The notes beneath the pieces are model-generated. The model saw only the letters and a list, made by a program, of their open reading frames with translations, was not told where the DNA came from and searched no databases. The position numbers and the translations under genes are program-made. Shown piece after piece: positions 16,794-25,567 of a stretch of 64,000 nt of DNA. Position 1 is the first letter of the stretch, and every line of letters begins with the position of its first letter. Location: the NCBI RefSeq assembly GCF_000186265.1, contig NC_014934.1:3472001-3536000 (forward strand), written 5' to 3'. The stretch is from Cellulophaga algicola DSM 14237. Its GTDB lineage: Bacteria > Bacteroidota > Bacteroidia > Flavobacteriales > Flavobacteriaceae.

Positions 16794-17978
16794 TTATACG
16801 TTGATTAAGCGATATGCTTGCTTAGCAATTTCTAACTCCTCATTGGTCGGTATCATCAACACTTTTACGTAAGCACCTTTTTTATTAATCTCCAAGAGTG
16901 TTTTTGATCTTGTATTATTTTTATCCGTATCCAGGGTAATTCCCATAAATTCTAAATCAGTACAGACCATTTCACGAATTAAAGCAGAATTTTCACCAAT
17001 ACCAGCAGTGAAAATAATTGCATCTATACCGTTGAGAATAGCAGCATAAGCTCCAATGTATTTTTTAATGCGGTACGTATTCATTTGTAAGGCTAGTATG
17101 CAATCTTGATTGCCATTTGCAGCTTCTGTTTGTATGTCTCTTAAATCGCTAAAACCAGTAAGTCCTAGCATGCCACTTTTCTTTATCAAGAGTTCATTCA
17201 CTTGTTCTAAAGTATAACCAAGAGTTTCTACTAAATAGAAAATTACGGCATGATCAATATCGCCACTTCTAGACCCCATTATTAACCCGTTTGAGGGTGC
17301 AAATCCCATACTGTGGTCAATACTTTTTCCGTCCTTAATTGCGGTCATACTACAGCCGTTTCCTAAATGAATAGAAATAATTTTAGAAGATTTTAATTGT
17401 AAATATTCAATAGCTTTTTCTGAAACATATTTATGACTGGTGCCATGGAAACCATAAACTTGTACTTTGTTTTCATAGAATTTCTTTGGCAGTGCATATC
17501 TTTTTGCTACCTCAGGGATAGAATGATGAAAAGCGGTATCAAAAACAGCGACTTGTTTGGCATTAGGGAAAATTTCTTCCGCCAATTCTATACCTTCTAA
17601 GTTATGCGGATTATGTAAAGGGGCTAATGAAAATAGGTTTTTAATTTTCTCTTTTACAGAGGCATCAATTAGTGAGGTGTCAGAAAATGCTTTTCCTCCG
17701 TGCACCACACGATGGCCAACTATAGCAATTTCTGCTGCATTTGTAATCACTCCTAAAGAGGGATCTAATAATAAATCTGCTATTTTGAGTAGCCCTATTT
17801 TATGACTTAAAATAGCTTGAGTTTCTTCTAGTTTTGAAGTGTCAGTGCTGTATTTTAATATAGCATTTTCACTACCAATTCGCTCTATGAGACCTTCGCA
17901 AACTACACGTTCTGAAGGCATGCTTATTAGTTGATATTTTATAGAGGAACTGCCAGAGTTTATTATAAGTATATTCAC
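16794..17978 (-). CDS. ackA: Acetate kinase
   Basis: This 394-residue acetokinase makes ATP from acetyl phosphate. Signatures are LIINSGSSSIKY at the N-terminus, GHRVVHGGKAFS, VFDTAFHHSIPE, HGTSHKYVS, SIHLGNGCSMTAI and TAGIGENSA. The start codon is GTG (complement of 17976-17978); the first encoded residues MNILIINSGSSS fit the family start exactly. It is the second gene of a pta-ackA operon with a 28-bp gap. The pair forms the acetate overflow/fermentation route and fits the energy-stress theme of the island. Confidence 0.97.
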   Translation of the reverse strand: MNILIINSGSSSIKYQLISMPSERVVCEGLIERIGSENAILKYSTDTSKLEETQAILSHKIGLLKIADLLLDPSLGVITNAAEIAIVGHRVVHGGKAFSDTSLIDASVKEKIKNLFSLAPLHNPHNLEGIELAEEIFPNAKQVAVFDTAFHHSIPEVAKRYALPKKFYENKVQVYGFHGTSHKYVSEKAIEYLQLKSSKIISIHLGNGCSMTAIKDGKSIDHSMGFAPSNGLIMGSRSGDIDHAVIFYLVETLGYTLEQVNELLIKKSGMLGLTGFSDLRDIQTEAANGNQDCILALQMNTYRIKKYIGAYAAILNGIDAIIFTAGIGENSALIREMVCTDLEFMGITLDTDKNNTRSKTLLEINKKGAYVKVLMIPTNEELEIAKQAYRLINV

Positions 17979-18006
17979 GTAAAATTGGTTTTATGGTTGG
18001 TGTTAA

Positions 18007-20100
18007 TTATAGTCCTTCTGCCTGAATCGCGGTTATAATTACGGTATTAAAGATATCTTCAACAGTACAGCCACGACTTAAATCGTTTACCGGTTTATTT
18101 AAACCTTGTAACATGGGACCAATTGCTAAGGCGCCTGTTTCTCTTTGTACGGCTTTATAGGTGTTGTTTCCTGTATTTAAATCAGGAAAAATAAATACAC
18201 TGGCTTGCCCTGCAACTTCAGAATCAGGAAGTTTACTTTTTCCTACTTTACTATCTACCGCAGCATCATATTGAATAGGGCCTTCTACTTTTAGATCAGG
18301 TCGTTTAGTTCTAATTAGCGCCGTAGCTTTTCGTACTCTATCTACATCTTCACCAGTACCAGAAGCACCAGAAGAATAGGATAGCATGGCTACTTTAGGT
18401 TCTATTCCAAAGGCAGCACTCGTAGCCGCAGAAGAAATGGCAATTTCAGATAATTGTTCGGCAGTAGGGTTAGGGTTAATGGCGCAATCGCCGAAGATGG
18501 TTACCCGGTTAGGCAAACACATAAAAAATACGGAGGAAACTAAAGAAACACCTGGCTTGGTTTTTATAAATTGCAATGCAGGTAGTATGGTATGTTGCGT
18601 TGTATGTACTGCTCCCGAAACCATCCCGTCTGCATGGCCTTTATGCACCATCATCGTCCCAAAATAAGACACATCTTCCATAAGATCTTTTGCCATAGCT
18701 AGATTTACATTTTTATGCTTCCGCAATTCATACAAAGTTGTTGCGTAGTCTAAAAAGTTAGGAGATGTTTTTGGATCAATGATAGTAATTTCATTAGGGT
18801 TAAAAACAAGAGCAAGCTCTTCCATTTTAGCCGCAATCTGCGCTTTATCACCTAAAAGAGTTAGCGTTACAGCTTCTACTTCCAGTAATTTCTTTGCTGC
18901 TATTAAAATTCGCTCGTCAGTACCTTCTGGTAATACAATATGTTTTTTGGCAGATTTAGCTCTTTTTAACAAGTTGTATTGAAACATTCTAGGCGTAATA
19001 CCTTCAGCCTTAAACGTAATTAGACGTTCTGCAAGATCATTAACAGGAATGTGTTTTTCAAATTCTTGAATAGATGTTGTTATTTTTTCAGTATTATCCG
19101 CGTATATTTTTGGTTTTATAGCACCAATTTTATTGGTAACAGCAAAGGTTCCTTGATTCACAGAAATTATCGGAATAATATCAGAAAGACCTTCAATTAG
19201 TTTTATAATAGAATCTTCAGGAATTAGCCCTCCTGTAAGTACAATGCCTGATAAGTTGGGGTAATTGGTAGAGATATTAGCTTGTAAAGCACCAAGAATA
19301 ATATCTGCTCGATCTCCTGGGGTAATAACAAGACTGTCTTTTTTTAAATGGGTTAAATAATTACGGAGTTGCATGGCTCCTACGCTAAAGCCGTTAGCTT
19401 GGTTGTTTAAATAGTCTGCTCCAAATAATACTTTGGCATCTAATTGACTCGCTATTTCTTTTACAGTAGGATTCCCTAAAGTAGGATTAGCAGGAATAGC
19501 ACCGATAAGTACTTTCTCTGGTAATTTTTTCTTTAAGGCAGCAACTACTAATTCTAAATTTTCTGGTTGTACTTTATTGGCTACGGTTAGTAATACTTCC
19601 ACGCCTTTTTCTCTAAAAGAATCAAATCCCATATACAGATTGCCCACTAATTCTTCTAATGTTTTACCAGCACCGCTTGTAATAATAACAGCGGGAATCC
19701 CTAAATTTTTAGCTACTAGTACGTTTATATCCCATTCAATAATAGCACCTTCTCCAGAGAAATCGGTTCCTTCTACCAGAACAAAATCAAAACGATCTTC
19801 AATCGCTTTAAATTTATGAATGATATGACTAATGATTTCATCGTCTTTGTCTTGATTTTTTAACTGTAGAACTTTACTCCGAGTATAGGCATAAGCCTCT
19901 TCAGGTTTCATATCCACTTCAAAATGAGATAATACGGTATGGATATGATTGTCTATTTGATCATTTTTAAAATCATCAACAATAGGGCGGAAATAGCCTA
20001 CTTTAGCTGTTTTTCCTAATAAAATTTGCATTAGACCTAATGACACAATCGATTTACCACTATTGGGTTCAGTGGTAGCAATATAAATGGCTTTACTCAT
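18007..20100 (-). CDS. pta: Phosphate acetyltransferase
   Basis: The 697-residue long-form Pta converts acetyl-CoA and phosphate to acetyl phosphate. The N-terminal P-loop/CobQ-like domain (TEPNSGKSIVSLG) is followed by a DRTGG-type regulatory domain (about 215-340) and the C-terminal catalytic PTA domain starting at RAKSAKKHIVLPEGTDERI, with SSGASGTGEDVD and the GPMLQGLNKPVNDLSRG end. Length matches the E. coli-type enzyme. Its promoter shows an exact -7 TAACTTTG (20132 to 20125), but the upstream palindrome is of a different type from the rest of the island. Confidence 0.97.
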   Translation of the reverse strand: MSKAIYIATTEPNSGKSIVSLGLMQILLGKTAKVGYFRPIVDDFKNDQIDNHIHTVLSHFEVDMKPEEAYAYTRSKVLQLKNQDKDDEIISHIIHKFKAIEDRFDFVLVEGTDFSGEGAIIEWDINVLVAKNLGIPAVIITSGAGKTLEELVGNLYMGFDSFREKGVEVLLTVANKVQPENLELVVAALKKKLPEKVLIGAIPANPTLGNPTVKEIASQLDAKVLFGADYLNNQANGFSVGAMQLRNYLTHLKKDSLVITPGDRADIILGALQANISTNYPNLSGIVLTGGLIPEDSIIKLIEGLSDIIPIISVNQGTFAVTNKIGAIKPKIYADNTEKITTSIQEFEKHIPVNDLAERLITFKAEGITPRMFQYNLLKRAKSAKKHIVLPEGTDERILIAAKKLLEVEAVTLTLLGDKAQIAAKMEELALVFNPNEITIIDPKTSPNFLDYATTLYELRKHKNVNLAMAKDLMEDVSYFGTMMVHKGHADGMVSGAVHTTQHTILPALQFIKTKPGVSLVSSVFFMCLPNRVTIFGDCAINPNPTAEQLSEIAISSAATSAAFGIEPKVAMLSYSSGASGTGEDVDRVRKATALIRTKRPDLKVEGPIQYDAAVDSKVGKSKLPDSEVAGQASVFIFPDLNTGNNTYKAVQRETGALAIGPMLQGLNKPVNDLSRGCTVEDIFNTVIITAIQAEGL

Positions 20101-20124
20101 GTAAATGATATATTATAGTAGTCT

Positions 20125-20169
20125 CAAAGTTAAGAGATTCTTTATCTAAGTACAAGTGTTAAACTTGTA
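20125..20169 (-). promoter_or_regulatory. pta-ackA promoter with TACAAGT...ACTTGTA palindrome
   Basis: The -7 element TAACTTTG occupies 20132 to 20125. Upstream, TACAAGTGTTAAACTTGTA (20151-20169) is an inverted repeat with 7-bp arms and a 5-bp centre. Its centre (20160) is 28 bp from the -7, again near -41. The half-site differs from TGAY, so a different activator or a diverged site is possible. Confidence 0.5.
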
Positions 20170-20223
20170 TTCTCTCAAGAAAACGAATTAAATTTTATTG
20201 TTTTACGTTGTAAATTTTACGAG

Positions 20224-20676
20224 TTATATCTCTTTTCTCTTACCTGTAATTTCGGTAATATTAATTCGGAATACAGTGGGTATACCTTTGGAATAAGATT
20301 TGTTAGAAAACTCGCTTATAAACTCTGCTTCTTTATTTTCCTTCTCAAAAATCAACTTTTTTACCCCCTCACTAAACTCATGTAGTTTTTGCTTAGCATC
20401 AATACCGGTAAGTTCTTCGAAAGTGCCATGGACTAAAACAGATTGCCAATTGTTTACCGATGTTATTTCTTGTACTGCTAAGGATACATGCTTGTTCTTG
20501 CGCATGGCTTTTAGCTTTAGACCATCAGCAGTATAGCTTATTATTGAACCCTCTTCTTTATCAAAATAATACGTAATTGGTATCACGTACGGGATGTTCT
20601 GAGAGATAACGCCTAGGTTACCAAAATAATTTTGAATAAGGATGCTTATGCTCTGGCTTTTGCTTAAATCGGTCAT
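20224..20676 (-). CDS. Pyridoxamine 5'-phosphate oxidase-like flavin-split-barrel protein
   Basis: The 150-residue protein resembles the PNPOx-like/nitroimidazole-resistance (NimA-type) group. It has an N-terminal LSKSQSISILIQNYFGNLG helix and strand, IPYVIPITYYFD, the central YTADGLKLKAMRKNKHVSLAVQEI and WQSVLVHGTFEEL. Such proteins bind FMN or heme on a split barrel. I place the start at 20676 (MTDLSKSQ) because family members begin just before this helix; an in-frame start at 20763 would add 29 unsupported residues. Substrate unknown. It sits alone between pta and the divergent exporter operon. Confidence 0.8.
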   Translation of the reverse strand: MTDLSKSQSISILIQNYFGNLGVISQNIPYVIPITYYFDKEEGSIISYTADGLKLKAMRKNKHVSLAVQEITSVNNWQSVLVHGTFEELTGIDAKQKLHEFSEGVKKLIFEKENKEAEFISEFSNKSYSKGIPTVFRINITEITGKRKEI

Positions 20677-20830
20677 TTTATTGGATGTAATTGATGTTGT
20701 TTTTACGAGTCTACTGATTGCTTCAACAAAAATAATATGCTTGGAGGTCTTAAAATATGACATTAGTCATTCATTTATTTAGATGCTATAGCGAAAAAAG
20801 ATTCTTTAGTAACAAAAAAATACGTTTACA

Positions 20831-20842
20831 TGATTAATCTCA
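20831..20842. promoter_or_regulatory. Weak Crp/Fnr-type operator TGATTAATCTCA before exporter operon
   Basis: One half-site base differs from the island consensus. The centre at 20836.5 is 29.5 bp from TTATTTTG (20866-20873), a 7/8 match to TAnnTTTG, ahead of the adaptor gene at 20898. The shared spacing is the main reason to list it. Confidence 0.4.
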
Positions 20843-20897
20843 TAGGTAAAGAATATTACTTATGTTTATTTTGTAGTGTAACGATGATTTCTTTCAA

Positions 20898-21974
20898 ATG
20901 AAAATAGTATCTCTAGTTTTTATCTTATTTTTAGTTTCATGTGGAAGTAAACAAGAGAAAACACTTCCTGTAGTTAAAAAATTAACGGAGTCTGTGTATG
21001 CTTCTGTGACTATTGAACCAGATAGTTTGTATGAAGCACACGCTGTGGTTAATGGTATTCTTGAGCGTAATTTAATAGAAGAAGGGGCATTTGTTTCAAA
21101 AGATACTCCTCTAATGCATATCACAAACTCATCAAGTGAATTAACGGCAGAAAATGCCTTACTATCATTGCAGCTCTCTACAAGTAATTACCAAGGGAAT
21201 TCAACTGTTTTAAAAGAGCTAAATGATGATATTAAAACAGCAGAATTAACCTTAAGAAATGATTCTATAAATTTTAAACGGCAAGAAAACTTATGGAATC
21301 AAAATATTGGCTCAAAAATAGAATATGATACTAGAAAACTAGCTTACCAGCGTTCTGTAAACCAACTAAAGGTCTTGTTGAATAAGTTTAATCGGACTAA
21401 AAAGGAATTACAGACACAAGCTAAGCTCGCACAAAACACGTATAAAACGTCTAAAATTAACACCGATGATTACACCATTACTAGTAAAATTAATGGAAAG
21501 GTATATGCGTTGTATAAAAATGCAGGTGAAAATGTGACCACGATGGAACCATTAGCATCCGTAGGTAGTGCCACGGATTTTATTATAGAATTGTTGGTGG
21601 ATGAAGTAGATATTGTGAAAATTGAAAAAGGTCAGAAAGCTTTAATCAGCTTGGATGCGTATTCATCTACCGTATTTGAGGCTTTAGTTACTAAAATATA
21701 TCCTCAGAAAGATTCGCGTACACAGACTTTTAAAGTAGAAGCTTTGTTTATAAACATGCCGGATAAGCTATACCCAGGGCTTTCAGGAGAAGGTAATATT
21801 GTGATTTCTGAAAAAAATAACGCGTTAATCATTCCTAAAGAATATCTAGTGAATGGCAATACTGTTTTAACGGAAGATGGTTTGGTGCCTGTCGTTATAG
21901 GATTACAGAATTTAAATGAGGCAGAAGTTATAAAAGGAATTGCTGCGGATACTGAAATTATAAAACCAGAATAA
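20898..21974 (+). CDS. HlyD/MFP-type periplasmic adaptor lipoprotein
   Basis: This 358-residue adaptor has a lipobox at FLVSC15, a beta-barrel/lipoyl half (EAHAVVNGILERNLIEEGAFVSKDTPL), a long helical hairpin (about 75-185) and a return lipoyl half (YTITSKINGKVYALYKNAGENVTT). The barrel and membrane-proximal domain follow. It links an inner-membrane ABC permease to an outer-membrane exit. It overlaps the permease gene by one base, so adaptor, permease and ATPase form one MacAB-like operon. No TolC-like gene is in the operon. Substrate unknown. Confidence 0.88.
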   Translation: MKIVSLVFILFLVSCGSKQEKTLPVVKKLTESVYASVTIEPDSLYEAHAVVNGILERNLIEEGAFVSKDTPLMHITNSSSELTAENALLSLQLSTSNYQGNSTVLKELNDDIKTAELTLRNDSINFKRQENLWNQNIGSKIEYDTRKLAYQRSVNQLKVLLNKFNRTKKELQTQAKLAQNTYKTSKINTDDYTITSKINGKVYALYKNAGENVTTMEPLASVGSATDFIIELLVDEVDIVKIEKGQKALISLDAYSSTVFEALVTKIYPQKDSRTQTFKVEALFINMPDKLYPGLSGEGNIVISEKNNALIIPKEYLVNGNTVLTEDGLVPVVIGLQNLNEAEVIKGIAADTEIIKPE

Positions 21975-23236
21975 TGACGAATTGGCCTGTAATCCTTAAC
22001 ATCGCAAAAACTCATTTGCTGACGAAGTTAAAGTCTACGTTAACCGCAGCACTTGGGGTAACTTTTGGGATTGGAGCGTATATTACCTTGGTTAGTTTTA
22101 TGACCGGTTTAAATACGATGCTTGATGATTTGATTTTAAATCAGACCCCTCATGTTCATTTGTACAATGAGGTTAAACCTACAGAGAAACAGCCCGTAGC
22201 ACGCTTTGATGAAATACAGCAATCTTTTCAATTTATACATTCTGTAAAGCCCAAGCAAAATCAGAAAAAAATACATAATGCGTTGCCTATTTTACAGTAC
22301 TTAAAAGAGGATAAAAAGGTAAAAGGGGCGACGCCTCAAGCTAGAGCTCAGATTTTTTATATTTCTGGTGCTATTGAATTAGGTGGTAATTTAATAGGCG
22401 TAGATATTATGCAGGAAGTTAAGCTTTCAAATATTAGAGACTATATAGCACAGGGCACTCCTGAAGATTTGAAAAACAGTGACACCGGTATTTTACTAGG
22501 AGCAGGCTTAGCTAAAAAAATGTCCTTGAAAATAGGAGATAGGGTACAGGTGAGTACCATAAAGGGCGACCTTTTTCCGCTTAAAATAGTAGGAATATAC
22601 CAAAGTGGTTTAGCAGATGTAGATAACAGCCAAAGTTTTGTAAATTTAAAAACGGTACAGCGAATTTTAGGGGAAACTCAAAATTATGTTACAGATATTA
22701 ATGTAAAATTAAATGAAATTAATGATGCACCAGAATACTCAAAAAAACTAGCCAGTTTATTCTCTATTACGGCAACAAGCATTAATGAAGCAAATGCACA
22801 ATTTGAAACAGGAACAACTATTAGAAATCTTATTACCTATGCCGTATCCATTACCTTATTAATTGTAGCAGGATTCGGGATCTATAATATCCTAAATATG
22901 CTGATTTATGAGAAAATGAAAGATATAGCCATATTAAAAGCAATAGGGTTTTCGGGTAATGATGTGCAGCTTATTTTTATGAGTCAGGCAATGATTATTG
23001 GTTTGGTAGGTGGCCTCTTAGGCCTTTTAGTGGGTTTTGGATGCGCTGTACTTATAGATCATGCTCCTTTTAAAACAGAAGCCTTACCTACCATTGACAC
23101 ATTCCCCGTAAATTTTAGTGTAAGCTATTATATAATCGGAATTGTATTTGCATTAGTATCCACTTTTATTGCTGGGTATTTACCAGCAAATAAAGCCCGT
23201 AAAATTGATCCAGTAAAAATAATCAGAGGTACATAA
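21974..23236 (+). CDS. ABC transporter permease, FtsX/MacB type
   Basis: The 420-residue permease has an N-terminal transmembrane helix (about 17-40), a periplasmic MacB-type domain (about 45-270), and three C-terminal helices with the FtsX signature (LITYAVSITLLIVAGFGIYNI; EKMKDIAILKAIGFSG; ANKARKIDPVKIIRGT). It should act as a mechanotransmitter rather than a classical pore. It lies between the adaptor (1-bp overlap) and the ATPase (8-bp gap). LolCE-like lipoprotein sorting is an alternative to drug or peptide export. Confidence 0.9.
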   Translation: MTNWPVILNIAKTHLLTKLKSTLTAALGVTFGIGAYITLVSFMTGLNTMLDDLILNQTPHVHLYNEVKPTEKQPVARFDEIQQSFQFIHSVKPKQNQKKIHNALPILQYLKEDKKVKGATPQARAQIFYISGAIELGGNLIGVDIMQEVKLSNIRDYIAQGTPEDLKNSDTGILLGAGLAKKMSLKIGDRVQVSTIKGDLFPLKIVGIYQSGLADVDNSQSFVNLKTVQRILGETQNYVTDINVKLNEINDAPEYSKKLASLFSITATSINEANAQFETGTTIRNLITYAVSITLLIVAGFGIYNILNMLIYEKMKDIAILKAIGFSGNDVQLIFMSQAMIIGLVGGLLGLLVGFGCAVLIDHAPFKTEALPTIDTFPVNFSVSYYIIGIVFALVSTFIAGYLPANKARKIDPVKIIRGT

Positions 23237-23244
23237 TAGCGCAT

Positions 23245-23919
23245 ATGGATTTAGTTCTAGAATCAAAAAATATAAATAAGCATTTTTTAAAGCCTAAAGA
23301 TTTTCACGTTTTAAAAGACATCTCCTTCCGAATTGAAAAAGGAGAGTTTACTTCTATTATGGGAAAATCTGGATCAGGAAAGTCCACTTTGCTCTATATC
23401 TTATCTACCATGGATACAGACTATACAGGAGAATTGTATTTGAATAATGAATTGGTGACCGGTAAACAGCATCAAGAACTTTCTAGAATCAGAAATAAAT
23501 ATGTAGGTTTCGTCTTTCAGTTTCACTATCTACTTTCAGAATTTACAGTGTTAGAGAATGTGATGTTACCCGCAAAGAAACTAGGCGAAAAATCGCATCA
23601 AGAAATTGAGTATTTAGCGATGGAGAAATTAAAAATGTTAGCTATAGATAAGCTAGCTTTACAACGTGCTTCTAGAATTTCGGGAGGAGAAAAACAACGA
23701 GTAGCTATTGCTCGAGCTTTAATTAATAATCCTGTAATTTTAATGGGAGATGAACCCACAGGAAATTTAGATAGTCATAATGCAGATAATGTGTTCAATA
23801 TTTTCAAGCAATTGAAAGAAGAAGAAGGACTATCTTTATTAATTGTAACTCATGATGAAGATTTTGCAAATAAAACGGATCGCATTATCCAAATGGAAGA
23901 TGGTAGGATTATACCTTAG
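23245..23919 (+). CDS. ABC transporter ATP-binding protein, MacB/LolD type
   Basis: A 224-residue ATPase. Walker A GKSGSGKST, a Q-loop near VFQFHYLLSEF, signature RISGGEKQR, Walker B VILMGDEPTGNLDS and the switch His in LLIVTHDE are all present. The length and the ALQRASRISGGE context match the LolD/MacB family that pairs with FtsX-type permeases. It is the third gene of the exporter operon. Confidence 0.93.
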   Translation: MDLVLESKNINKHFLKPKDFHVLKDISFRIEKGEFTSIMGKSGSGKSTLLYILSTMDTDYTGELYLNNELVTGKQHQELSRIRNKYVGFVFQFHYLLSEFTVLENVMLPAKKLGEKSHQEIEYLAMEKLKMLAIDKLALQRASRISGGEKQRVAIARALINNPVILMGDEPTGNLDSHNADNVFNIFKQLKEEEGLSLLIVTHDEDFANKTDRIIQMEDGRIIP

Positions 23920-23953
23920 GAAAACACAAAACTATAATTTAAATATTTGATAA

Positions 23954-24172
23954 ATGAAAAAAGTACATAACGTATTAACGGAGATTTCTGTTTTGATTAA
24001 AAAGATAGAAACAGATTACCCAGAACTATATCAATTTTTAGATGAAAACCCTATAACCTTACCTACAGAACTTCATCCAAAATTAGACAGCAATACACTC
24101 GAAGATTATTTAACAGATCTAAAAAGTTTATTAAAACATCATATTGAAAATCATATTAAATCTAAAAAATAA
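23954..24172 (+). CDS. Hypothetical 72-residue protein
   Basis: A short, soluble, mostly helical protein (two helices around LDENPITLPTELHPKLD) with no known motif. It follows the ATPase gene by 34 bp in the same direction and ends 2 bp before the convergent cbpM gene, so it is likely the last gene of the exporter operon. Typical base composition and clean spacing argue that it is real. Function not recognised. Confidence 0.65.
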   Translation: MKKVHNVLTEISVLIKKIETDYPELYQFLDENPITLPTELHPKLDSNTLEDYLTDLKSLLKHHIENHIKSKK

Positions 24173-24174
24173 GA

Positions 24175-24468
24175 CTAAAAATCGTCAAACCGTTGAAGTT
24201 TTTGTCTTAATAGACGTATTTCGTTTTGCATCGCCATAGTGCGTTCTAATAGTTGTTGTACGGCATCAAGACCTTCAATGTTAATATTGAGGTCTTGATG
24301 TAAGCGCAGCATTTTTTCTACCTTGGGCAACTCTTCCAAAGAAATAAAAGGACTGTCATTTACGATTTTTAATTCGATGATGTCATAGTCATATAATTCA
24401 GTAACGAATGCTACTTCTATTTCGTGACCACTACAAAAATCATTAAGTTGTATTAATTGTGTTTCCAT
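24175..24468 (-). CDS. cbpM: CbpM-like chaperone modulator
   Basis: This 97-residue helical protein of the MerR-like CbpM family inhibits or tunes the DnaJ homologue CbpA. Recognisable features are the family-typical start (IQLNDFCSGHEIEVAFVTELYDYDII), the central PKVEKMLRLHQDLNINIEGLDAV and the terminal coiled segment ending in LRQKLQRFDDF. It lies 10 bp downstream of the CbpA-type gene, the standard arrangement. Confidence 0.88.
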   Translation of the reverse strand: METQLIQLNDFCSGHEIEVAFVTELYDYDIIELKIVNDSPFISLEELPKVEKMLRLHQDLNINIEGLDAVQQLLERTMAMQNEIRLLRQKLQRFDDF

Positions 24469-24478
24469 GTGTTTCCGA

Positions 24479-25390
24479 TTATAGGTTTGTGGCTGCTAAT
24501 GCTTCAAATAATTCTTTTTGTTCTTTTGTTAAATTAGTAGGTATTTTAATTTGATAGGTAATATAAAGATCTCCAAATTGATCTTCTTTTTTGTATTTAG
24601 GGAGTCCCTTTCCTGATAATTTTATTTTGGTACCGTTTTGTGTTTCTGGTTTTACTTTCAATTTTACTTTTCCTGATAAGGTATCTATAGTGATCTCATC
24701 TCCTAAAATAGCTTTGGTCAAAGGCAGTTCTATTGTTTTGTAAAGATTAGCACCTTCACGCGTAAACTCCGTATTGTTTTTTACGGTGAATTTTATGAAT
24801 AAATCTCCGGCAGGACCGTTATTAACCCCAGGTCCGCCATGGCCTGTAATTTTAATGGTTTGTTGGTCTTCTATCCCTGCAGGAATTGTAATCCGAATAT
24901 TTTTATTGTTTACCGCTAAAGTCTGTTTATGCGTGGTTAGAGTTTCTGTTAAGTTCAAGGTAATTTCTGCATTATAATCTTGCCCTCTAAACTTGGTGTT
25001 TTGTCTTGAGGATCTAAAATTACCTTGTTGCCCCCCACCAAACATACTTTCAAAGAAATCTGAGAAATCTTCATTAGATTGTCCGCCAGAAAAACCTCCA
25101 GAACCACCATAGTTTTGTCTGCTACGCTGATTTTGACTTTGTTTTTGTCTTTCAAATTCATCAGCATGTTGCCAATCTTTTCCGTATTGGTCATACTTTT
25201 TGCGCTTCTCTACATCACTAAGCACTTCATTGGCCTCATTAATTTTTTTGAAATTTTTCTCTGCTTCTACATTATCCGGATTTAAATCTGGATGATGTTT
25301 CCGTGCCATTTTGCGATATGCTTTTTTGATGTCGCTAGCAGATGCACTTTTAGTAATGCCTAAAACCTTATAATAATCTATGAATTCCAT
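24479..25390 (-). CDS. cbpA: CbpA-type DnaJ co-chaperone
   Basis: The 303-residue class B J-protein contains a J domain (1-70) with H33-P34-D35, a Gly/Phe/Ser-rich linker (about 85-130) and two beta-sandwich C-terminal substrate domains. It has no zinc-finger cysteine repeats, separating it from DnaJ proper. It stimulates DnaK under stress. It is the first gene of the cbpA-cbpM operon. The promoter carries TAACTTTA (25447 to 25440) as -7 with the palindrome at 25472-25483, placing this chaperone in the same putative regulon as the Usp genes. Confidence 0.93.
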   Translation of the reverse strand: MEFIDYYKVLGITKSASASDIKKAYRKMARKHHPDLNPDNVEAEKNFKKINEANEVLSDVEKRKKYDQYGKDWQHADEFERQKQSQNQRSRQNYGGSGGFSGGQSNEDFSDFFESMFGGGQQGNFRSSRQNTKFRGQDYNAEITLNLTETLTTHKQTLAVNNKNIRITIPAGIEDQQTIKITGHGGPGVNNGPAGDLFIKFTVKNNTEFTREGANLYKTIELPLTKAILGDEITIDTLSGKVKLKVKPETQNGTKIKLSGKGLPKYKKEDQFGDLYITYQIKIPTNLTKEQKELFEALAATNL

Positions 25391-25471
25391 ATGCTTATGA
25401 TCCCGTATTAATTTAGTTTTACGTTTAAAAAACTAACTATAAAGTTACGAAGAGAACTGGTCATTAAAAAA

Positions 25472-25483
25472 TGATATATGTCA
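25472..25483. promoter_or_regulatory. Crp/Fnr-type operator TGATATATGTCA before cbpA
   Basis: The centre at 25477.5 is 30.5 bp from the first base of the near-consensus -7 TAACTTTA, one base longer than the spacing of the other sites. It is the rightmost member of the set; none was seen further right. Confidence 0.65.
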
Positions 25484-25510
25484 TCTGTGTTCAAAAAAAA
25501 GTTTCAGTGT

Positions 25511-25544
25511 AAAAAAAAAATCCAATGTAAGTACATTGGATTTT
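25511..25544 (-). terminator. Intrinsic terminator of receiver-GT2 gene
   Basis: The perfect stem AAAATCCAATGTA / TACATTGGATTTT has a very short loop. On the minus strand a run of ten T follows, which is the classical rho-independent layout, 24 bp after the stop at 25568. Confidence 0.85.
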
Positions 25545-25567
25545 AAATATTGATTTAGGCTTTATTT

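Noticed and set aside
20101-20112. TGATATATTATA as another island operator before pta
   Set aside because: The right half-site is missing and it lies within 20 bp of the start codon, downstream of the -7 element.
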